Positions 1-7,400 of a stretch of 8,702 nt of DNA are shown piece after piece (the stretch's first letter is position 1; the number at the start of each line of letters is the position of its first letter). Source of the DNA: a bacterium (GTDB lineage Bacteria > Verrucomicrobiota > Verrucomicrobiae > Opitutales > Opitutaceae); the NCBI GenBank assembly GCA_021780625.1, contig JAJXYI010000272.1:1-8702 (forward strand), in the 5' to 3' direction. A program made the translations under genes and the position numbers. Under the pieces are notes generated by a model that was given only the letters and a program-made list of their open reading frames with translations, was not told the DNA's origin and made no database searches.

Positions 1-25
1 GGCCTGCGAATCGTGGGCTCTCCGC

Positions 26-904
26 ATGGCGAACGGGACACGGGGGCGGCTGCCCGAATACTTTTCAAGCCAGGTGCGTACGGCGCGGCGGTTTTATCTG
101 AACCTGAAACCTCGGACGGGCGGACCATTGACGGTGGTGAGTGGGGGGTGGGAGCGGTGTTCGGACGATTATCGAATCGCCCGCGCTTCGTTTCCGTATT
201 TCGGAGTTGAGTACGTTGCCGGCGGGGCGGGCACGCTTCGGATGAGGGGGCGGGAACATGCACTGGGGCGGGGAACCGCCTACTGTTATGGCCCCGGGGT
301 TGGGCACGAGATTGCCAACGCCCCGGGCGAGCGGCTGGCGAAGTACTTCGTGGATTTTGCCGGGAAAGGGAGCTTGCGGCTCCTGACTGAGTGCGGGCTT
401 GCGCCGGGGCAGGTGCGGGTGGTGGACCAGGCGGAGGCCGTGGAGAAGGCCTTCGAGGATCTGGTGCGGGCCGGTTTGTCGACGGGGGATCACGCCGCGC
501 GGATCACGGCGCTCCACCTCGAGATCCTCCTGGTGACGCTCTCGGAGCACGGGGCGGGCACGCGGTCGGGCGACGAGCGGGCGAGGGCGACCTTTGTCCG
601 GTGTCGCGACACGATCGAGGCGCGATTCCTGGAGCTCGAGTCGGTGACGGCTGCGGCTGCGGCGTGCCACGTGGATGCGGCCTACCTGTGCCGCCTGTTC
701 GCGCGCTACTCGCCGGCCTCTCCGTACCGGTTTCTCCAGCGCCTGCGCATGAACCATGCGGCGGCGCGGCTGGAGGACGGCGGGAGCCTCGTGCGGGAGG
801 TGTCGGCCGGGATGGGGATGGATCCGTTCCACTTTTCCCGCGTGTTCAAGCGGGTGCACGGACTGTCGCCGCAGGCATTCCTGCGGCGACGGACCAGCGG
901 GTAG
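26..904 (+). CDS. AraC-family transcriptional regulator
   Basis: A 292-residue cytoplasmic DNA-binding regulator of AraC/XylS architecture. Residues about 25-150 look like the cupin-type AraC ligand-binding domain (beta-rich, with a GRGTAYCYGPGVGHEI stretch near 80-95). Residues about 189-289 form the double helix-turn-helix: the first recognition helix lies around DAAYLCRLFARY (217-228), and the second carries the family signature DPFHFSRVFKRVHGLSP (about 266-282). Length and domain order are normal for the family, so the gene looks intact. The ATG at 26 has no Shine-Dalgarno sequence, and the frame stays open to the left edge, so a start outside the window cannot be excluded. It is convergent with the DUF1080 gene and therefore in a different transcription unit. 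A sugar-type ligand is usual for this architecture, but neither ligand nor target can be read from the sequence, and a link to the uronate genes is only possible. Confidence 0.9.
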   Translation: MANGTRGRLPEYFSSQVRTARRFYLNLKPRTGGPLTVVSGGWERCSDDYRIARASFPYFGVEYVAGGAGTLRMRGREHALGRGTAYCYGPGVGHEIANAPGERLAKYFVDFAGKGSLRLLTECGLAPGQVRVVDQAEAVEKAFEDLVRAGLSTGDHAARITALHLEILLVTLSEHGAGTRSGDERARATFVRCRDTIEARFLELESVTAAAAACHVDAAYLCRLFARYSPASPYRFLQRLRMNHAAARLEDGGSLVREVSAGMGMDPFHFSRVFKRVHGLSPQAFLRRRTSG

Positions 905-911
905 CGAGGCG

Positions 912-940
912 GCCGCCGGAGGCCGGGCGTATCCGGCGGC
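912..940. terminator. Perfect 9-bp inverted repeat between convergent genes
   Basis: GCCGCCGGA at 912-920 pairs perfectly with TCCGGCGGC at 932-940 around an 11-base loop. It fills most of the 45-base gap between the convergent stops at 904 and 950. A very GC-rich hairpin here can end transcription from both sides. There is no T tract on either strand, so it is not a textbook intrinsic terminator. The terminator role is inferred from position and stem stability. Confidence 0.6.
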
Positions 941-949
941 GCGTGACGG

Positions 950-1627
950 TCAGTCCAGCGGCGTCAACCGGATGTTACGGAACTCCATCGGAGTGCCCTC
1001 AAACTGGATACCGATTGGGCCGGAGGTGAAGCGGCAGCCTTCGATCCGGTTCTGAAGCACGCCGTTGACGGTGGCGAGGATTTCGCCGCCGCGGCAGACG
1101 ATGTCGCAGCTGTTCCATTCCCCGGCGGGACGCTCGCTGTCGGGCATGAGATGGCTGCGCAGGGGAACCCGGGCCCCGGGGGGTGTGGTGAGCGGCGTGG
1201 CGAACGGCGCCCCGGCCATGGGCAGCACGTCGCCCACGTAGCCGTGCTTGAGCTGGATCTGGTAGCTCAGGGGCCACACGCGGTCCATGGGCCCCGACGA
1301 GACATGCAGCAGGATGCCGCCGTTTCCGGTGTGTCCGGCCCAGCGCCATTCCACATGGAGACGGTAGTTGGCGAAGGAGGCGCGGGTTTCGATGAAGCCC
1401 GAGGGCTTGCCGGCGATCCACAGGACACCATCCGGACCCAGGTGGCAGACGTTGGCCATTTGGGTAGCGGGCTCCGAGATGAGCCGCCAGCCGGACAGGG
1501 AGGAGTCGGTGAGGAGCGAGACGGAGTGTGCGCCGCGGGCCTCCGCGCCAGCCTTCGCCCGGGCGAACGGAACGAAGGCGAGCAGGGCGGCCAATGCGGC
1601 CGCCATCGTCGCGAGGGGCAGTTTCAT
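950..1627 (-). CDS. Secreted DUF1080 (3-keto-disaccharide hydrolase-like) protein
   Basis: A 225-residue protein with a signal peptide (hydrophobic run about residues 3-22, likely cut after FARA at 24) and one DUF1080/PF06439 domain over about 35-223. Family signs are the opening LLTDSSLSGWRL (39-50), NYRLHVEWRW (87-96), the GNGGILLHVS stretch (101-110), YQIQLKHGYVGD (122-133), EWNSCDIVCRGGEILATVNG (170-189) and the closing GIQFEGTPMEFRNIRL. The family has a concanavalin-like beta-sandwich fold, and some members hydrolyse 3-keto-glycosides; the substrate here is unknown. The ATG at 1627 is preferred over an upstream GTG at 1678 for three reasons: it overlaps the DUF4861 stop as ATGA, GGAG lies just upstream on the coding strand, and it starts directly at a clean signal peptide. 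The overlap implies co-transcription and translational coupling with DUF4861. It probably acts in the periplasm or outside the cell. Confidence 0.88.
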   Translation of the reverse strand: MKLPLATMAAALAALLAFVPFARAKAGAEARGAHSVSLLTDSSLSGWRLISEPATQMANVCHLGPDGVLWIAGKPSGFIETRASFANYRLHVEWRWAGHTGNGGILLHVSSGPMDRVWPLSYQIQLKHGYVGDVLPMAGAPFATPLTTPPGARVPLRSHLMPDSERPAGEWNSCDIVCRGGEILATVNGVLQNRIEGCRFTSGPIGIQFEGTPMEFRNIRLTPLD

Positions 1628-2928
1628 TGCTCCACGGAATAGCTGACGGAGAGAGGTGCGCGGATGCGCGCGGTGCACTCGGACACGTAGGTGTTCCAGG
1701 CCTTTTCGGTGGTGAATTCCCCCGCCTTGGACCAGCCGGCGCCGGCGTAGTAGGTGATGGCCTTGCCCGGAGTCACGCGGGTGAGCACGAGGTCATTGTG
1801 GGCATCGGAGGCGTAGCCCGTGAATTCGGGGCCGGGCACGATGACGGCGGTGCCGAGGGAGCCGTTGGTCTTCTGGACGCACCACTGGGCGAGAGCGCCG
1901 TCGGCGGGCAGCTTCGTGAGCGTGGTGACGGGATCCTGGCCCTTGTCAGCGGATTTCTTGTTGAGGCCGATGGCGACGTCGAGCGTGGGGGTGGAGCCGG
2001 AGACGACCTCGAAGGTGCTGTCGATCCGATCGAGGTTATGGCCTGCGTCGACGGTGAAGCGCTTGACCTCGGTGACGCGGACTCCGTGTGCCTCCCAGGG
2101 CGCGTAACTGAGCTCGAAGATGGTCCGGATGGGTCCGTTCGCGAGGATCTTCCAGGTGGTGTAGTTGCGGCTGACCGCGAGCGAGTGACCGTCCCAGATT
2201 CCGGTGCCGCCGCAGCCGCGGGTGGAACCTGTATTGTACATGTCCATACCCTCGCCCTCGTCGATGTGGTAGTGATTGTGACCCTTGTTGTACCAGCGGT
2301 CGACGATCGGGTAGGTGACGCGCTTGCACCAGACGTCGAGGCCCGAGGAGATCAGGTATTCGGTGCCCGCGAGGGCGCGGTTGGCGAGGGCCTGGCCGTA
2401 GGCGCGGTGGCCGATCTTGTCGTTTTCCCAGGCGAAGTCATCGAGGCGCTCCGGTATGTATCGGGCGTAGGTTTTCGTCGGAAAGACGGGGGCGACCTGG
2501 GCGATCTTCTCGATGGTGAACACGGCCGAACTTTCGCCCTTGGCGAAGTCATGCTGGAAGAGCAGGTCGCCGTAGCCGAGGCCGACGTTCTGCGTGTCCT
2601 TGGCGAGCGGATTGATGTTCGTGACCTGATAGGCGAGGTCGTGACCCTGGGCGTCGTGCACGGCGAGGTGCTGGAGCAGGGCGCCGGGGAGGGCCCGCTC
2701 GATCTCGCTCCAGGGGACCGAGATCGTTTCGGACGGACGGGCGATGGAGGTCAGGGTATTCGAGACCGTGACCACGAGCCGGGCGCCGGACTGGGCCGAT
2801 GCCATGGCGGCGCCGAGGAACAGACCGACGACACCGGCGAAGAGTTTGACGTGGCGGAAACGCGCGGCGCGCGGCGAGGAGAGGTCGAGGCGGTTGGCCG
2901 TGACCTGGGCAGGTTGCAGGGAGCTCAT
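1624..2928 (-). CDS. Secreted DUF4861 family protein
   Basis: A 434-residue exported protein that I match by memory to DUF4861 (PF16153), a family often found in pectin and uronate-polysaccharide loci and without an assigned reaction that I can cite. The N-terminus has a basic n-region, a hydrophobic core KLFAGVVGLFLGAAMASA (about 28-45) and a likely cut after ASA. The most striking segment is at about 217-242: HNHYHIDEGEGMDMY followed by TRGCGGTGIWD. It is dense in His, Asp and Glu and looks like a metal- or sugar-binding catalytic site (inference). The C-terminal half is beta-rich and ends ARIRAPLSVSYSVEQ. A GTG at 2970 would add 14 residues ahead of an already long n-region and would place the start inside an inverted repeat, so ATG 2928 is chosen; neither has a Shine-Dalgarno sequence. 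It is the first gene of a pair with the DUF1080 gene (4-base overlap) and lies downstream of iclR on the same strand. Confidence 0.87.
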   Translation of the reverse strand: MSSLQPAQVTANRLDLSSPRAARFRHVKLFAGVVGLFLGAAMASAQSGARLVVTVSNTLTSIARPSETISVPWSEIERALPGALLQHLAVHDAQGHDLAYQVTNINPLAKDTQNVGLGYGDLLFQHDFAKGESSAVFTIEKIAQVAPVFPTKTYARYIPERLDDFAWENDKIGHRAYGQALANRALAGTEYLISSGLDVWCKRVTYPIVDRWYNKGHNHYHIDEGEGMDMYNTGSTRGCGGTGIWDGHSLAVSRNYTTWKILANGPIRTIFELSYAPWEAHGVRVTEVKRFTVDAGHNLDRIDSTFEVVSGSTPTLDVAIGLNKKSADKGQDPVTTLTKLPADGALAQWCVQKTNGSLGTAVIVPGPEFTGYASDAHNDLVLTRVTPGKAITYYAGAGWSKAGEFTTEKAWNTYVSECTARIRAPLSVSYSVEQ

Positions 2929-2965
2929 GGGGAAAGGAGCGATTGGGATTTCAGTGACCAAAAAG

Positions 2966-2977
2966 TTCACGAATGAA
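2966..2977. promoter_or_regulatory. Inverted repeat TTCACGAATGAA before DUF4861 gene
   Basis: TTCA (2966-2969) and TGAA (2974-2977) form an inverted repeat with a 4-base spacer, 38-49 bases upstream of the chosen DUF4861 start. The 12-mer differs at one base from the core of another inverted repeat at 3993-4004 in the iclR/receptor control region. It overlaps the -10 end of the weak promoter proposed here. A repressor-binding role, possibly for the neighbouring IclR protein, is inference. Confidence 0.4.
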
Positions 2978-3004
2978 TAAAGAGTGCACGGGTGAAACTG
3001 ACAC
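2976..3004 (-). promoter_or_regulatory. Weak sigma70-like promoter candidate for DUF4861-DUF1080
   Basis: On the minus strand GTGTCA (plus-strand 2999-3004) is followed after 17 bases by TTTATT (plus-strand 2976-2981). Each hexamer matches consensus at 4 of 6 positions, and the spacing is optimal. The start of transcription would fall at about 2969, inside the TTCACGAATGAA repeat. The pair could also be read through from iclR, whose stop is 147 bp upstream of the DUF4861 start. There is no strong terminator in this gap. Confidence 0.3.
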
Positions 3005-3075
3005 GGTGAGGCAACAAGAAACTGAGGGGGAAAATGGTTCGCGGTGACTGGAGAGAGGCGCGTGCCGCGGCGGGC

Positions 3076-3876
3076 TCAGGCGGAGCCGTTATAGCCGATC
3101 AGCTGGGAGAGTTCGGTGGCGACTGCGCGGACCTTGGTGGAGATCTCGGGGATACGATCGAGGGAGAAGCGGAGGGTGGAGGCGGTGATGCCGAGGGCGG
3201 CGACGACGGAGCCGTCGGCGCTGAAAACGGGGGCGGCCAGACAGCGAACGCCGGCGTTGAATTCCTCGTTATCCAAGCTGAATCCGCGCTCCCGGGTGAG
3301 GTCGGCTTCGCGCTGGATTTCGCGGAGGTCGACCATCGTGTTGGAAGTATGCCGGGTCGGGGGCTCGCGCGTCAGGATCCCCGGGATGTCCCTTTGATGG
3401 AGGAAGGCGAGGAAGACCTTTCCGGTGGACGAGCAATGGAGCTCGGCCAGGAATCCTGGGCGCGAGGCTGCGCGCAGTGGGTGGGCGCTGTCCTGGACCG
3501 CGACGATGAGGGAGCGCTCGTCGCAGGGGACCGCGAGGTGGGAAGTTTCGTCGGTGATCGCGGTGAGTTTCTGGAGCAGCGGCAGGGCCAATACCCTGAC
3601 CTCGGTGGCGGCGAGCGCGGCGGATCCGAGCTGAATCAGCATGGGGCCCGGCTTGAAGCGTCCGTCCTGCTTTCTGACAAACCCCTCGAGGTGCAGTGTT
3701 GTCGTGATTCGCAACGTGGTCGTTACCGGCACCTTGAGCGTCCTGGCGAGATCGGCCACCTTTAGGCCCTCGGGGTGGCGGCCCAGCAGCTTGAGAATCC
3801 GGCAGGCGTTGCGCAGGTTCGGAATCACGTAGCGTTCGCCGGTGGCTACATCGGGGCGTTGGGTCAGGGCGGACAC
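3076..3876 (-). CDS. IclR-family transcriptional regulator (KdgR-like by context)
   Basis: A 266-residue regulator of normal IclR length. Residues about 17-75 are the winged helix-turn-helix: NACRILKLLGRHPEGLKVAD, then LARTLKVPVTTTLRITTTLHLEGFVRK and the wing at DGRFKPG. Residues about 85-262 are the GAF-like effector domain, with the family stretches LHCSSTGKVFLAFL (146-159), RGFSLDNEEFNAGVRCLAAPVF (197-218) and VVAALGITAS (224-233). The start is GTG at 3876, the only start codon before an in-frame stop at 3907-3909; no Shine-Dalgarno sequence is visible. It is divergent from the receptor-kduI-kduD group. Since KdgR, the 2-keto-3-deoxygluconate-responsive repressor of pectin genes in enterobacteria, is an IclR protein, a KdgR-like role is the natural inference. 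The ligand cannot be read from the sequence, so no symbol is given. Inverted repeats in its upstream region fit autoregulation. Confidence 0.94.
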   Translation of the reverse strand: MSALTQRPDVATGERYVIPNLRNACRILKLLGRHPEGLKVADLARTLKVPVTTTLRITTTLHLEGFVRKQDGRFKPGPMLIQLGSAALAATEVRVLALPLLQKLTAITDETSHLAVPCDERSLIVAVQDSAHPLRAASRPGFLAELHCSSTGKVFLAFLHQRDIPGILTREPPTRHTSNTMVDLREIQREADLTRERGFSLDNEEFNAGVRCLAAPVFSADGSVVAALGITASTLRFSLDRIPEISTKVRAVATELSQLIGYNGSA

Positions 3877-3991
3877 GAGGGAAGAGCGTTGGAATGGCTT
3901 TGCAGTTCACCCCAGGCGCGAGGAGGCGCACGGGAAGCACGCAGAGAATGATTGGGCGCTCGTCGGTGATAGATTCATGCCTAAACGTGAA

Positions 3992-4005
3992 TTTCAAGAA
4001 TGAAA
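3992..4005. promoter_or_regulatory. Inverted repeat TTTCAAGAATGAAA upstream of iclR
   Basis: TTTCA (3992-3996) and TGAAA (4001-4005) form a perfect 5-bp inverted repeat with a 4-base spacer, 116-129 bases upstream of the iclR GTG. Its core 3993-4004 matches 11 of 12 bases of the repeat in front of the DUF4861 gene. AATGAAAC at 3999-4006 is also, from memory, one complete 8-base arm of the enterobacterial KdgR operator, though the other arm is not present at the right spacing. A regulator-binding function is inference. Confidence 0.4.
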
Positions 4006-4035
4006 CGTTTGGGTTGAGACAGGCAAAATTATTAT

Positions 4036-4065
4036 GTTAATTGCGTATAAAGAACCAGTTAATTG
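4036..4065. repeat. Direct repeat GTTAATTG, 22 bp apart
   Basis: GTTAATTG occurs at 4036-4043 and again at 4058-4065. The start-to-start distance is 22 bases, about two helical turns, so both copies face the same side of the DNA. They lie about 96-125 bases upstream of the -35 element proposed for the receptor. This is a typical arrangement for an activator dimer, but no regulator can be assigned. Confidence 0.35.
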
Positions 4066-4160
4066 ATCGCTGGTGTCTTATGCGCAACGGTGACGCAATA
4101 AGTCCGTTGGAGGTTTTTCCGATCGTGATTCTAATGCTCCTCACAAGCCAACGTTTTGGT

Positions 4161-4189
4161 TTGCCACTTTCCCTCACGAATTCGCTAAT
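4161..4189 (+). promoter_or_regulatory. Sigma70-like promoter for receptor-kduI-kduD
   Basis: TTGCCA at 4161-4166 (5 of 6 to the -35 consensus) is followed after exactly 17 bases by GCTAAT at 4184-4189 (4 of 6 to the -10 consensus). This is the best-spaced hexamer pair I found in the divergent region. Transcription would start near 4196, giving a leader of about 208 bases to the ATG at 4405. The start point falls in the centre of the 19-bp palindrome, a typical place for repression. Confidence 0.5.
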
Positions 4190-4205
4190 GAATTAATAGT
4201 TCATT
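4187..4205. promoter_or_regulatory. 19-bp palindromic operator candidate (KdgR-box-like)
   Basis: AATGAATTAATAGTTCATT is a 19-bp palindrome in which 8 of 9 base pairs match about a central A at 4196; only the T/G pair at 4193/4199 fails. Its outer arms AATGAA and TTCATT, with 7 bases between, agree in sequence and spacing with the outer arms of the KdgR operator of enterobacteria as I recall it (AATGAAAC-N3-GTTTCATT). It overlaps the -10 element and predicted start of the receptor promoter. The palindrome is seen directly; binding by the adjacent IclR protein is inferred. Confidence 0.55.
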
Positions 4206-4404
4206 GGTGAATTTTTCCCCTAGTTCATTCCCTTTGCCTTCCCCCGGCTGGCTCCAAGTCCAGCCCGGCAACCGTTTCCCATCCCCGGTCTGTTTTCCCC
4301 TGTCGTGTCGTCGCCCAACCGGGTGGCGATGCGCCTATCCCGCGCCCGGCTGTCCACTCGGACGGCACGGGCACATCCCCGAACACAAACAGAACCCTGC
4401 CACC

Positions 4405-7400
4405 ATGGACCGATACGCTAAATCGACCCCCCCCACACACCACGAGACACAACCCACCAACCCGAAATCCCCAACCCTGATCAACCTGATCCAGAAAACA
4501 TCCCGCTGGATGCTGTTTGCCGCGGCCGCCCTCTGCCTGCAGCCGGCGATTTCTCGCGCGGCGGGTGCGGCGACCGGTACGATCTCCGGTCGCGTGCTCA
4601 ACACGGACACCGGCAAATACCTGAACAACGCCCGCATCGAGGTCGAAGGCACCCACCTTCAGACCTTCACCAACAAGTTCGGAGAATACGAACTCGACAA
4701 CGTCCCGGTCGGACCGGTCAAGGTGGACATCTTCTACACCGGCCTGAGTCGGCAGACGCTCTCGGTGAACGTCGCGGCGGGCCAGACTGCGCAGCAGGAT
4801 GTCTCCATGAGCTCCAGCGCCGAGGGCGGCGCGATCAAGCTCGACGCGTTCGTGGTCGCCGCGGCGAAGGAGACGGACCAGAGCTCCATCGCGATCAACG
4901 AGGAGCGGTTCGCGCCGAACCTCAAGACTGTGGTGTCGACCGACCAGTTCGGCGACATCGTCGAGGGCAATATCGGCGAGTTCGTGAAGTTCCTGCCGGG
5001 CATCTCTGTGGGCTACACCGCCTCCGACGTGCGCAACGTCTCGGTTCGCGGCGTCGGCTCCCAGTACACGGCGATCATGCTCGACGGGTACCGCGTCGCG
5101 AGCGCGGACTCCGGCAACGTGAAATACTCGAGCACCGGCGGCGGCTCCCGCACGACCGAGCTCGAGCAGATCTCGATCAACAACGCGGCCCGCACGGAGA
5201 TCGTGAAGTCGCGCACGCCGGACCTTCCGGCCGACGCGCTGGGCGGCTCGCTGAACATGGTCAGCAAGAGCGCGTTCGAGTACGCGCATCCGGAGTTCAA
5301 CTACCGCGTGCTGATGGCCATGAACAGCAACGCGAAGAAGCTGGGCGCGAGCCCCGGGCCGGCGAATGACGGCACGAGTCACAAGGTGCTCCCGAGCTTC
5401 GACTTCACCTACGCCCTGCCGGTGAACAAGCACTTCGGCATCACGCTGAGCTTCCTCGACTCGAACATCTTCAACGTGCAGTACCGCTCCAATCCGCAGT
5501 GGACGCCCAACGGCACCCACAGCAATGTGAGCGGGGCCCCCTCGAACTTCGCGACCGATCCGTACCTCGAGAAGTACACGGTGCAGGACGGCCCGAAGAC
5601 GACCCATCGCAAGGCGGCGGAGTTCACGGCCGACTGGAAGCTCTCGGACCGCGACCTGATCTCGCTGCGCGTCCAGGACAACTTCTACTCCTCGTTCTTC
5701 GGAAATCGTAACATCAACTTCGATACCGGCACGACGATGCCGCTGGCTTACACCCAGACGGCCACCAACGGCGCGCTGGGCAAGGGCAAGGTGAACTTCG
5801 GCTCCTCGTTCCGCCACAAGTTCGGCGTCACGTACAACCTGGGTGCCGACTACACGCACACGGGCGAGGACTGGACCTTCAACGCCGGCATCAACTTCTC
5901 GCACGCGTCGGCCCACTACCAGGACGCGAACGAGGGGTACTTCGACTCGGTCACCTACCAGATCAGCAGCGCCACGGTGAACTACGGCATGTTCAACGGC
6001 ATCGCCCCGCAGCAGATCCAGGTCTTCGACAAGTCGGGCAAGGACACGCTCGGCAACGTCTTCGACGTGCGCAACCCGAACTACAAGATCACCAAGGTCG
6101 AGAACAACCCGGTCTCGGCGGCCGATTCGTTCTTCACGCAGCAGGCCAACTTCAAGCGCGACTTCGACTGGGCGATCCCGACGAAGATCAAGTTTGGCGG
6201 GCAGCTGCAGTTCGAACACCGCGACGTGCGCAACAACAAGATCGACTGGACCCCGACCGGCGCCCTCGCCGCGGCCGGCGCCGCCGGCGCTTACAACCTG
6301 GTCGACAGCACGTACAACGTCGCGCCCCCGTACATCCCGTACCCGGTCGTGTGGCCGAGCCAGTCGAAGCTGTACAGCCTGTACCTGAGCAATCCGTCCC
6401 TGTTCTCGCCCTCCTCGTCCAACGAGCAGCAGCGCATCCTCGGCTCTCTGCTCTTCAAGGAGCTGATCAGCGCCGCCTACGTGATGGGCGACTCCCAGAT
6501 GTTCAACAGCAAGCTGCGCCTGGTGTACGGCGTGCGCTTCGAGCAGACCACCGACGAGGGCTACGGCCCGCTGGCGAAGAAGACCGGATCCTCGACCACC
6601 TACGTCGAGCGCGGCGCGTTTGCGAAGAACACCTACAACGGCACCTATCCGAGCATTTCCGCGGTGTACAACATCACGGACAACCTGCTGCTGCGCGCCG
6701 CCTATGACCGCGCGGTCGGCCGTCCCGACCTCGCTAACATCGTCCCCAACGTAGCCCTGCCCGACAGCGCCTCTACCGGCGCGGCGATCGGCGTGTCGAA
6801 CCCGCTGCTCAAGCCCGAGCAGGCGAACAACTACGACCTGTCGCTCGAATACTACTTCAAGCACGCGGGCGTGCTGTCGCTGGGCGTGTTCCGCAAGGAT
6901 TTCACCGGCTTCTGGGGGCAGAACAACGTCACGGGCCCCGAGGCTCTGGCGATCCTCAACAGCCTGGGCGTGCCCAACGGCCAGGACTACCTGGACCAGG
7001 GCGACTACGTGAGCACGATCGTCAACTCCGGCACCGCGCACATCACCGGCGTCGAGTTCAACTACCGCCAGTCGCTCGAGCAGCTCTCGCAGTTCACCCG
7101 GCACCTCTCGGTGTTCGCGAACGCGACGGGCCTGCACCTGCAGGGGGCCGCCAACGCCGACTTCAGCGCGTTTGTCTCGAAGACGATCAACTGGGGTCTC
7201 GCGTACGACAACCGCCGCGTGAGCGCGAAGTTGAACTTCAACTACCGCGGCCGCGAGGTGGACGCTCCGACGACGGTCAACGGCGTCGTGTACCAGGAGT
7301 ACTTCTCCCCGCGCCTGTACCTGGACGCCAACCTGGTGATCCGCCTGACGAAGCGCTTCTCGCTGTTCATCAACGGACGCAACCTCACGGACGTTCCGCA

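Larger units (their letters stand above)
3877..4404. other. Divergent control region and receptor leader, no gene
   Basis: This 528-base stretch between iclR and the receptor contains no convincing gene. Its middle part (about 3960-4220) is clearly AT-richer than the flanking genes. It holds the inverted repeats at 3992-4005 and 4187-4205, an AAACGTTT palindrome at 4003-4010, a direct repeat GTTAATTG at 4036 and 4058, a 6-bp inverted repeat CAACGG/CCGTTG (4085-4090 and 4104-4109), and a promoter at 4161-4189. From about 4206 the plus strand becomes C-rich. That part is read as a transcribed leader of roughly 200 bases, although the receptor frame stays open back to a TTG at 4204. Confidence 0.6.

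Noticed and set aside
65..859. A 264-codon minus-strand open frame opposite the araC gene, and other plus-frame shadows such as 391-1029.
   Set aside because: They are Arg/Pro/His-rich or Gly/Ala-rich shadows of a gene with clear AraC helix-turn-helix motifs.
1625..1678. Upstream GTG start at 1678 for the DUF1080 gene.
   Set aside because: It would overlap DUF4861 by 55 bases and put 17 residues before an already complete signal peptide. ATG 1627 has a GGAG site and a stop-start overlap.
1528..2976. A 482-codon open frame on the plus strand, antisense to the DUF4861 gene.
   Set aside because: The translation is low-complexity Gly/Asp/Val/Glu without family features. The minus strand encodes a signal peptide and DUF4861 features and ends in an ATGA overlap with a recognisable gene.
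4003..4010. AAACGTTT palindrome, with related ACGTTT words nearby (including CCAACGTTTTGG at 4148-4159), as a separate operator.
   Set aside because: Eight-base palindromes of this kind are common in AT-rich control regions and the copies have no regular spacing, so I list them only as content of the region.
4402..4408. A Kozak-like ACCATGG around the receptor start.
   Set aside because: This is a eukaryotic context. All genes here are bacterial, so the match is coincidental.
4225..7137. A 970-codon open frame on the minus strand, antisense to the receptor.
   Set aside because: Its translation is Arg/Val/Gly/Asp-rich with no recognisable domain. It is the expected mirror of a GC-rich coding gene with strong third-position bias, while the plus strand encodes a clear TonB-dependent receptor.
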